Source of the DNA: PALSA-911 sp963743035 | GTDB taxonomy: Bacteria > Pseudomonadota > Alphaproteobacteria > Acetobacterales > Acetobacteraceae | Assembly: GCA_963743035.1 (NCBI GenBank) | Contig: CAVUOB010000018.1 | Location: forward strand, 62,001 to 126,000 | Length of the DNA: 64,000 nt | Direction: 5' to 3' | Part shown: positions 57,393 through 64,000 of the stretch, one piece after another | Position numbering within the stretch: the first letter of the stretch is position 1 | Layout: each line of letters begins with the position of its first letter | The notes under the pieces: generated by a model | What the model was told of the DNA's origin: nothing | Seen by the model: the letters and a program-made list of their open reading frames with translations, nothing else | Database searches by the model: none | Program-made: the position numbers and the translations under genes

Positions 57393-58991
57393 ATGGCACA
57401 GGATCTCTCGGCTGACGTCGTCGTGATCGGTTCCGGAATCTGCGGGTCGCTGTCGGCGCATCGCCTGGCGATGCAGGGCGCTTCCGTGCTGATCCTGGAG
57501 GCCGGGCCGCGCGTCGAGCGCGGCGATATCGTGGCGCGGTTTCGCAACTCGCCGTTCAAGGGCGATTGGATGGGGCCCTATCCTGCCACGGCCTGGGCGC
57601 CGCATCCGGATTTTCAGCCCAGGGATAACGGCTATCTGGTCCAGGCGGGGCCCGTCCCATATCCGGCCGAATATATCCGCGTCGTGGGCGGCACGACCTG
57701 GCATTGGGCGGCCCAAGCATGGCGCGTGCTGCCGAACGACCTGCGCATCAAAAGCCTGTACGGCGTTGGGCGGGACTGGCCGATTTCCTACGAGGATCTG
57801 GACCCCTACTACTATGAGGCTGAAGTCATCACGGGGGTTTCCGGCGCGCCGAACACCGGCTCCCCGCGCAGCAAGCCGTTCCCGATGGAACCGGTCGCCG
57901 AACCCTGGTCGATGCGCCGGTTCCGCGAGCGCCTCGCCGCCGGCGGCTACGAGGTCGTTTCCAACACCACGGCGCGCAACAGCCGCACCTATGACGGGAG
58001 GCCGGCCTGTTGCGGCAACAATAACTGCCAGCCGATCTGTCCGATCGGCGCGCAATACGATGGCGGCGTGGCGGCGGCTACCGCCGAGGCGGCCGGCGTG
58101 AAGATCCTGCCCAATGCGGTCGTCTACCGGATCGAGCATGATGCGGGCGGCCGCATCGTCGCGGTGCACTACTACGATCCGGACAAGACCACGCATCGCG
58201 TGACCGGCAAGCACTTCATCCTGGCGGCGAACGGGATCGAAAGCCCGAAGCTGCTGCTGCTGTCGGCCAGCGACAAATTTCCCAAGGGGCTGGCGAACAG
58301 CTCCGACATGGTCGGCCGCAATCTGATGGACCACCCGAGCAATTCGCTGACGTTCTACGCAGAGGAAGAACTATGGCTCGGTCGGGGGCACCAAAGCCCA
58401 TCCTCGATCAATACCTTGCGTGACGGCCCGTTCCGTTCGGAACATGCGCCGTTCCGTCTCGATTTTACCAACATCTCGCAGGTGCGGTCCGTGACGCAGG
58501 ACCTGATCAAGGAAGGGGTGTTCGGCGCGGAGTTCGAGCGGCAGCTGCGCTATCGCGCGGCGCACCAGGTCAGCGTCAAGAACGTGCTCGAAGTATTGCC
58601 CCATCCGGAGAACCGGATCGTGCTGAGCTCGCAGAAGGATGCGCTGGGCATTCCCCGGCCGGAGTTGCACTATTCCTTTGACGATTATGTTCACAGGGGA
58701 ATGGACGCGGCGAAGATCGAATATGTGCGCATCGCCGAACTGATGGGTGGCACCAATCTGCGCCACTCGCCCGAGCGCGACTATGCCAACAACCAGCACA
58801 TCACCGGCACGATGAGCATGGGCAATGACCCGAAGGACTCCGTGGTCGACGGATTCGGGCGAACCCATGACCACGAAAACCTGTTCATAGCCAGCACCGG
58901 CGTGATGCCGACCGCCGCGACGGTGAACTCGACGCTGACCGCCGTGGCGCTGGCGCTGCGGACCGCGCAGCACCTGCACGAGACGGCGTGA
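57393..58991 (+). CDS. GMC oxidoreductase, large subunit of membrane sugar dehydrogenase (sorbitol/fructose type)
   Basis: 532 residues. FAD motif VVIGSGICGSLSAHRL (10-25). The Cys cluster C206, C207, C212, C216 in ACCGNNNCQPICPIG is the 3Fe-4S site of fructose and sorbitol dehydrogenases. The C-terminal active-site region has NQHITGTMSMGNDP and STGVMPTAATVNSTLT. It oxidises a polyol or sugar in the periplasm and passes electrons via Fe-S to the cytochrome c subunit. The exact substrate (sorbitol, fructose, gluconate or another) is not decided by the sequence. Confidence 0.92.
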   Translation: MAQDLSADVVVIGSGICGSLSAHRLAMQGASVLILEAGPRVERGDIVARFRNSPFKGDWMGPYPATAWAPHPDFQPRDNGYLVQAGPVPYPAEYIRVVGGTTWHWAAQAWRVLPNDLRIKSLYGVGRDWPISYEDLDPYYYEAEVITGVSGAPNTGSPRSKPFPMEPVAEPWSMRRFRERLAAGGYEVVSNTTARNSRTYDGRPACCGNNNCQPICPIGAQYDGGVAAATAEAAGVKILPNAVVYRIEHDAGGRIVAVHYYDPDKTTHRVTGKHFILAANGIESPKLLLLSASDKFPKGLANSSDMVGRNLMDHPSNSLTFYAEEELWLGRGHQSPSSINTLRDGPFRSEHAPFRLDFTNISQVRSVTQDLIKEGVFGAEFERQLRYRAAHQVSVKNVLEVLPHPENRIVLSSQKDALGIPRPELHYSFDDYVHRGMDAAKIEYVRIAELMGGTNLRHSPERDYANNQHITGTMSMGNDPKDSVVDGFGRTHDHENLFIASTGVMPTAATVNSTLTAVALALRTAQHLHETA

Positions 58992-60370
58992 ACATGCGCG
59001 CCCTGGCCGCGGCCGTGCTGATGCTTGTTGGCTTGGTGCCCGGCATCGGCCACGCCGCGGATGCCGCCCTGGTACAGCGCGGCGAATATCTGGCCATCGC
59101 GGGCGACTGCGTCGCCTGCCACACCGCGCCCGGCGGCCAGAAATATGCCGGTGGCCTGGCGCTGGCGACGCCGCTCGGCGCCATCATTTCCACCAACATC
59201 ACGCCGTCGAAGACGCACGGCATCGGCAACTACACGCTGGCGCAGTTCGCGGATGCGCTGCGCAGGGGCATTCGCGTCGACGGGGAGCGCCTGTATCCCG
59301 CGATGCCCTATACGTCTTACGCGCTCGTGTCGGACGAGGACGTGAATGCGCTCTATGCCTATTTCATGAACGGGGTCGCGGCCGTCGATACCGCGCCGCC
59401 GCCGACCGCGCTGCCGTTTCCGTTCAATATCCGGCTTTCCATGGCGGCGTGGAACCTCCTGTTCCTCGACAGCAAGCCCTTTGCGCCGGACCCGGGCAAG
59501 AGCGCGGAATGGAACCGCGGCGCCTATCTGGTCGCCGGCCTGACCCATTGCGGCGCCTGCCACACGCCGCGCAATCTGCTGATGGCGGAAAAGACGTCGG
59601 AGAACCTGGGCGGCGCCGATCTCGGCGGTTGGTACGCGCCCAACATCACCTCGGACGCAATCAGCGGCACCGGCGGTTGGAGCGAGCAGGACCTGGTGAA
59701 CTATCTCCGCCTCGGGCATGCGGTGGACAAGGCGCAGGCCGCCGGCCCGATGGCCGAGGCCATCGACAACAGCCTGCGCTACATGACCGACAGCGACCTG
59801 CATGCGATCGCCGTCTATCTGAAGAGCGTGCCCGCGCTGCGCAACGCCGCCGATACCCGCCCGGCGTATCAGTGGGGCGCGGCCGGCGACAGCCTCAGCA
59901 GCATTCGCGGCGTGCCGCTGCCGGCGGACCGGAACCAGATGACGGGTCCGCAGCTCTATGACGCGTATTGTGCCACCTGTCATCAGAGCGACGGGCAGGG
60001 CACCAGTGGCGGTGGCCTGCCGTCCCTGTTTCACAACACCGCCTTGGGCCGGACCCATACGGATAATCTGGTGATGGTGATCCTGCACGGCGTCCAGCGG
60101 CCGCCCGACGCCCCCGCGATGCTGATGCCCGGTTTCGCCAACGAGTTGTCGGACCGGCAGGTCGCCACGCTGGCTTCCTATCTCCTGCAACATTTCGGCA
60201 ATCCGGCGGCGACGGTGACGGTGCAGCAGGTCGCGCAGCTACGCTCTCCCAGCCCGTCTTCCTCTCTGGTCGATATGGCGCGCGCCGGGATCGTCGCGGC
60301 GGCAGTGGTCATCGTGGCGATCATCGCGTTTCTGATATCCCGGCGCCGCCGCCGGCCGGCGGTGGTGTAG
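58988..60370 (+). CDS. Triheme cytochrome c subunit of membrane sugar dehydrogenase
   Basis: 460 residues from GTG 58988 (overlapping the previous stop as GTGA); ATG 58994 is equally possible. Signal peptide ALAAAVLMLVGLVPGIGHAA; three CxxCH heme sites at C41 (CVACH), C188 (CGACH) and C329 (CATCH); and a C-terminal membrane anchor (IVAAAVVIVAIIAFLI) followed by a basic tail. This is the standard layout of the membrane-anchoring cytochrome that reduces ubiquinone in acetic acid bacterial dehydrogenases. Confidence 0.94.
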   Translation: MNMRALAAAVLMLVGLVPGIGHAADAALVQRGEYLAIAGDCVACHTAPGGQKYAGGLALATPLGAIISTNITPSKTHGIGNYTLAQFADALRRGIRVDGERLYPAMPYTSYALVSDEDVNALYAYFMNGVAAVDTAPPPTALPFPFNIRLSMAAWNLLFLDSKPFAPDPGKSAEWNRGAYLVAGLTHCGACHTPRNLLMAEKTSENLGGADLGGWYAPNITSDAISGTGGWSEQDLVNYLRLGHAVDKAQAAGPMAEAIDNSLRYMTDSDLHAIAVYLKSVPALRNAADTRPAYQWGAAGDSLSSIRGVPLPADRNQMTGPQLYDAYCATCHQSDGQGTSGGGLPSLFHNTALGRTHTDNLVMVILHGVQRPPDAPAMLMPGFANELSDRQVATLASYLLQHFGNPAATVTVQQVAQLRSPSPSSSLVDMARAGIVAAAVVIVAIIAFLISRRRRRPAVV

Positions 60371-60386
60371 GCGCAGCGCCGCGCGG

Positions 60387-61472
60387 CTACGGAATGTCCA
60401 GGATCTCCACCCAGTTCGGGTCCTTGCCCATGGGAAGATGGGAAAGGGGTGTCAGCGCGCCGGTTGCCTGGTCGATCGCGTAAACAGTCATGGCATTGGA
60501 CGTCTCCCCGACCGCGAGCAGATAGCGTCCGCGCGGATCGATGGCGAAGCCGCGCGGCTTGGTCTCGGTGGGGACGTGGCCGATCAGAGTCAATGCGCCG
60601 GTCTCGATATCGACGCGATACCCCGCGATGGTGTTGGAGGTCCGTTCCGAGGCGTAGAGGAAACGCCCGTCCGGAGTGATGTGCAGATCGGCCGGCGCAG
60701 GCGTGCCGGCCATGTCGGGTGGCGCGACCTTGGCGGAACTGGTCTGCGTCAGGGTGCCCTTGGTCTGGTCCAGGCGGTACGTGTCCACGGCGTTGCCGAG
60801 CTCGTCGGTGGCATAGACGAACCGGCCGCCGGGATGGAACACGAAGAAGCGGGGGCCGGCGCCCTTTGCGGTTTCGACGAAGGGCGGGGTGTTGGGGGTC
60901 AGTTCGCCGGTGACCGGGTTGAATTTGTACTGAAGGATGATGTCGCCGCCGAGATTGGTTGCGAACACCCAGCTGTTCGACGGGTCCGGCAGGATGGCAT
61001 GCGCCTTTGGCCGCGTGGCGATGACCTGCACCGGACGGGGCTGCACGAAGCCCTGCTGGCCGATCGGGTTCACGGATATCTTGTCGCCGAAATAGGAAGC
61101 GCCGAACAGGAACCGGCCGGTGCGGTCGGTGGAGATATAGGCCATGTTGTCCGGCAGCTTCACGGTGGAGAGCGGCGTGAGCGCGCCGTTCGTCTGGTCG
61201 ATCGCGAAGGTGGTGACCCCGTAGGGTTCGGAGCGAAGACCCGCATAGAGGAACCGCCGATCCGGACTGATCGCCAGCGGAAACACCAGGCCGGTGACGG
61301 GAACCCGCGTGATCTCCTGCACATGGCCGTTGGTCTCGTCCAGGGTCAGGACACCGATCTCCCGGCTGTCGGCATTGGCGACGTAGACCATGGTTGCGGC
61401 ATGGGAAGCCGGGCCGAGCAGCGGGAGGGTCAGCAGGGCGGTCAGGGCCGGAATGAGGCGAGGAGCCTTCAT
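60387..61472 (-). CDS. Secreted lactonase-like beta-propeller (6-phosphogluconolactonase YbhE/Pgl family)
   Basis: 361 residues from ATG 61472 (GGAGA 6 bp upstream). Sec signal LIPALTALLTLPLLGPASHA, then repeated seven-blade propeller motifs such as FPLAISPDRRFLYAG, LHITPDGRFLYASE and FAIDPRGRYLLAVGE. The family hydrolyses 6-phosphogluconolactone in the cytoplasm. A secreted member beside a periplasmic sugar dehydrogenase may instead act on the free lactone made there; that is inference. It is convergent with the cytochrome gene. Confidence 0.82.
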   Translation of the reverse strand: MKAPRLIPALTALLTLPLLGPASHAATMVYVANADSREIGVLTLDETNGHVQEITRVPVTGLVFPLAISPDRRFLYAGLRSEPYGVTTFAIDQTNGALTPLSTVKLPDNMAYISTDRTGRFLFGASYFGDKISVNPIGQQGFVQPRPVQVIATRPKAHAILPDPSNSWVFATNLGGDIILQYKFNPVTGELTPNTPPFVETAKGAGPRFFVFHPGGRFVYATDELGNAVDTYRLDQTKGTLTQTSSAKVAPPDMAGTPAPADLHITPDGRFLYASERTSNTIAGYRVDIETGALTLIGHVPTETKPRGFAIDPRGRYLLAVGETSNAMTVYAIDQATGALTPLSHLPMGKDPNWVEILDIP

Positions 61473-61586
61473 CGGAATCTCCATGCTCGAGAACAAGGGA
61501 AAGGATCAGGCGTGCATCGCGACGCGGTCCAGCGAACAGGCGCCGCCGCCGGACAGGCGCGCCTGCACGCCGAGCAGCAGGCATCG

Positions 61587-62591
61587 TCAGTGGTAGCCGG
61601 CACCGGCCCTTACCTTGCCGCGGAACACCCAGTAGGACCAGGCCGTGTACATGATGATGACCGGCAGCAGGAACAGCGTGCCGATCAGCAGGAATGCCTG
61701 GGTGCTGGGAGAGGAGGCCGCTTCCCACAGGGTGTAATGAAACGGCACGATCATCGGCCACAGGCTGATCGCGAGGCCGATGAACGACATCAGGAACAGC
61801 CCGATGGCGCCGATGAACGGCACGATGTCGTTGCCGTGGTGCAGGGAGCGCCATTCCAGCAGGGCGATCAGCGCGGTGATGACGGGAACCGGGGCGAGGA
61901 AGCCGATATTCGGCCAGCTGAACCAGCGTCCGGCGATTTCCGGATTGGCCAGGGCGGTCCACAGGCTGACGGCCAGGATGGCGATCAGCACGGTGATGAG
62001 GCAGATCCGGCCGCACCGCCGCGCCCATTGCTGCAGCGCCCCTTCGGTCTTCAGCACCAGCCATCCGGCCCCGAGCAGGCTGTAGCCGAACATAAGCGCG
62101 ATGCCGGTCAGCAGCGCGAAGGGGGTCACCCAGTCGAAAGAGGTGCCGCCGAAATGCCGCCCGTCCACCTTGAAGCCCTGCAGGAACGTGCCGAGCACGA
62201 CGCCCTGGGCAAAGGTCGCCAGGGCGGAGCCGCCGCAGAACGCCCGGTCCCAGAAGCGGCGCAGCGCGGGGTGCTTGAACCGGAACTCGAAGGCCACGCC
62301 GCGGAACACCAGCGCCAGCAGCATGATCAGGATCGGGAAATAGACCGCCGGGATGATGATGGAGAAGGCCAGCGGGAACGCGGCGAGCAGGCCGAGACCG
62401 CCGAACACCAGCCAGGTCTCGTTGCCGTCCCAGATCGGCGCCACCGAGCTCATGACGATGCTGCGCCCCGCCTCATCCGGCGCGAAGCCGTACAGGATCC
62501 CCACGCCGAGATCGAAGCCGTCGAAGACGACGTAATAGAACACCGCCAAAGCGAGGATCACGGTCCAGAGCGGAACAAGATCGAGCGTCAT
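61587..62591 (-). CDS. cioB: Cytochrome bd-type ubiquinol oxidase subunit II
   Basis: 334 residues, about eight membrane helices. LAVFYYVVFDGFDLGVGIL near the N-terminus and NETWLVFGGLGLLAAFPLAF are conserved CydB/CioB blocks. Partner of subunit I, whose stop lies 26 bp upstream. Together they oxidise ubiquinol with O2; a cyanide-insensitive type is inferred from the subunit I sequence. Confidence 0.93.
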   Translation of the reverse strand: MTLDLVPLWTVILALAVFYYVVFDGFDLGVGILYGFAPDEAGRSIVMSSVAPIWDGNETWLVFGGLGLLAAFPLAFSIIIPAVYFPILIMLLALVFRGVAFEFRFKHPALRRFWDRAFCGGSALATFAQGVVLGTFLQGFKVDGRHFGGTSFDWVTPFALLTGIALMFGYSLLGAGWLVLKTEGALQQWARRCGRICLITVLIAILAVSLWTALANPEIAGRWFSWPNIGFLAPVPVITALIALLEWRSLHHGNDIVPFIGAIGLFLMSFIGLAISLWPMIVPFHYTLWEAASSPSTQAFLLIGTLFLLPVIIMYTAWSYWVFRGKVRAGAGYH

Positions 62592-62617
62592 CGGATTACC
62601 TTCCCTCGCGGCGCCCT

Positions 62618-64000
62618 TTACGGTTCAGGCGCGCGGTGCCCGATGGCGGTTTCGAACGGCAGTTCCGGCAGTCCGCTCTCGACCTCGGCGGGTTCGAGAT
62701 TGGCATCCTGCACGCCGTCGCGGACCAGCCGGGCCATGAACGCGATGCCGGTTGGAAACATGACGAGATAGACGACGACATAGAAGGCGAGCGAGATGGC
62801 GACGTCGGTGCCGGTGAGCGAGGGGGATACCGAGTCCGCCGTGCGCAGCAGCCCATAGACCGTCCAGGGCTGTCTGCCGACCTCGGTCGTCGTCCAGCCG
62901 CAGATGACGGCAATGAAGCCCAGCGGCGCCACCCATTGGCACAGGCGCAGGAACCATTCGGTGCGGTAGACCCGTCCGCCGCGGCGCAGGATCTGTCCCA
63001 CGACAACCACGGCCAGCATGATGAAGGCGATCCCCACCATGATGCGGAAGGCGAAGAAGGGCGGGCCGACCGGCGGGCGCTGATCGGGCGGCCATTCCTT
63101 CAGCCCCTTGATCTCGCCATCCAGGGAATGCGTCAGCACCAGGCTGCCGAGAACCGGGATGTCGATGGCGTAGCGCATGGTGGCGGCCTGGTCGTCGGGG
63201 ATGCCGATCAGGGTCAGCGGCGCCGGCTGAGCGGTGTCGTAGCGTCCCTCGATCGCGGCGAGTTTGGCCGGCTGATAATGCAGCGTGTTGAGGCCGTGCA
63301 TGTCGCCGAGCACCACCTGCAGCGGCACCAGCAGGATCAGCAGGTCCAGTGCCATGCGGATCATCATGCGCGCTTCCTCCTCCGATTTGCGGCGGCGCAG
63401 CAGATAGGCGCCGACGCCCAGCACCACGAAGCCGGTGGTGATGTAGAACGCCGTCACGTTGTGCATCAGGCGATAGGGAAAGGACGGGGTGAAAACGATC
63501 GCCAGCCAGTCGTCCGGTTCGAACCGGCCATCGACGATGCGATAGCCCTGCGGCGTCTGCATCCAGCTATTGGTTGCGAGGATCCAGAACGAGGATAGTA
63601 ACGTACCGAAGGCAACCATGATCGCGGCGAAGAAATGCGCCCAGCTCGGCACCAGGCGGCGCCCGAACAGCAGGACGCCAAGGAAGGAGGCTTCCAGGAA
63701 GAACGCCATCAGGCCTTCATAGGCCAGCAGTGGCGACAGGACATTGCCGGCCGTGTCCGTGAGGCGGCTCCAGTTGGTGCCGAACTGGAACGGCATGATG
63801 ACGCCCGAGACCACGCCCATCCCGAACGACACCGCGAAGATCTTGGTCCAGAAGCCGGAGGTGCGAAACCAGATGTCTTCCTTGGTGAAGAAATAGAGCG
63901 CTTCCAGCACGGCGATATACGAGGCAAGGCCCACGGTGAAGGCAGGGAGCAGAATGTGCCACCCGATCACCCAGGCCCATTGCAGCCGCGACAGCCAGAC
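62618..64000 (-). CDS. cioA: Cytochrome bd-type ubiquinol oxidase subunit I (5' partial)
   Basis: 460 residues visible; the frame is open to the window end, where it reads LSRLQWAWVIGWHILLPAF, the normal beginning of CydA/CioA, so only a few residues are missing. The heme-ligand regions are GWHILLPAF (His), KIFAVSFGMGVVSGVIMPFQFG (Met) and the quinol-loop area. The loop between helices 6 and 7 seems short, as in cyanide-insensitive CioA, but I could not align it. It uses ubiquinol electrons, which the dehydrogenase 4 kb away would supply. Confidence 0.92.
   Translation of the reverse strand, partial: VWLSRLQWAWVIGWHILLPAFTVGLASYIAVLEALYFFTKEDIWFRTSGFWTKIFAVSFGMGVVSGVIMPFQFGTNWSRLTDTAGNVLSPLLAYEGLMAFFLEASFLGVLLFGRRLVPSWAHFFAAIMVAFGTLLSSFWILATNSWMQTPQGYRIVDGRFEPDDWLAIVFTPSFPYRLMHNVTAFYITTGFVVLGVGAYLLRRRKSEEEARMMIRMALDLLILLVPLQVVLGDMHGLNTLHYQPAKLAAIEGRYDTAQPAPLTLIGIPDDQAATMRYAIDIPVLGSLVLTHSLDGEIKGLKEWPPDQRPPVGPPFFAFRIMVGIAFIMLAVVVVGQILRRGGRVYRTEWFLRLCQWVAPLGFIAVICGWTTTEVGRQPWTVYGLLRTADSVSPSLTGTDVAISLAFYVVVYLVMFPTGIAFMARLVRDGVQDANLEPAEVESGLPELPFETAIGHRAPEP

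Noticed and set aside
60438..62771. A 777-codon plus-strand frame
   Set aside because: Antisense to the lactonase and cioB genes, with repetitive charged composition typical of shadow frames.

Overview
The window is 64 kb of very GC-rich, densely coding DNA with no rRNA, phage, insertion sequence or CRISPR array. Its content points to an alphaproteobacterium, most likely of the Acetobacteraceae: a three-subunit membrane sugar dehydrogenase of the sorbitol dehydrogenase type followed by a bd-type quinol oxidase, a DUF2325 protein, form II CoxL-like molybdenum hydroxylases and GC-rich palindromic intergenic repeats. This placement is inference from gene content only.

Layout. 1-3663 (+): a PLP lyase (cut by the window edge), an M81 metallopeptidase and a DSD1-type PLP enzyme. 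3664-3928: a cluster of small palindromes. 3929-6740 (-): a frameshifted acyl-CoA ligase, a bile-acid-symporter-like permease and a CsoR-type repressor, divergent from a copper P-type ATPase (6846-9221). 9434-16051 (-): an M3 peptidase, a GMC oxidoreductase, a sulfotransferase, a LysR remnant (+) and an aldehyde dehydrogenase. 16291-22355: a small unknown protein, a molybdenum hydroxylase large subunit with an internal deletion, a DUF2325 protein, a cupin and a class IV aminotransferase. 22688-27575: tRNA-Ala, a truncated adenylate-forming-like protein, a two-subunit 3-oxoacid CoA-transferase and a second molybdenum hydroxylase large subunit. 27658-33328: an RND efflux pair and HMG-CoA lyase.

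33507-41067 holds two convergent copies of a FUSC - DUF1656 - HlyD efflux module of the AaeAB type, with a DUF983 protein and a small membrane protein between them. After a 950-bp mostly non-coding stretch with a 41-bp palindrome and a possible gene remnant comes a MarR regulator. Then follows a seven-gene minus-strand operon benABCD-catABC (benzoate to catechol to 3-oxoadipate enol-lactone), divergent from its LysR-type regulator. The efflux modules and MarR next to this operon suggest a locus for handling aromatic acids.

50039-54810 carries an FMN reductase, a DUF2934 protein and a stress cluster (dps, trxC, hsp20, lon). 55223-64000 carries an OprB-like porin, the three-subunit dehydrogenase (small subunit, FAD/Fe-S GMC subunit, triheme cytochrome c), a secreted lactonase-like propeller and cioBA. 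Together these look like a periplasmic sugar-oxidation chain: porin entry, oxidation, lactone handling, and electrons passed to a cyanide-insensitive-type quinol oxidase.

Five otherwise well-preserved genes (acyl-CoA ligase, FUSC, LysR regulator, lon, porin) are each interrupted by a single extra base. The same +1 sign every time makes sequencing or assembly error a serious possibility, although real decay cannot be excluded.
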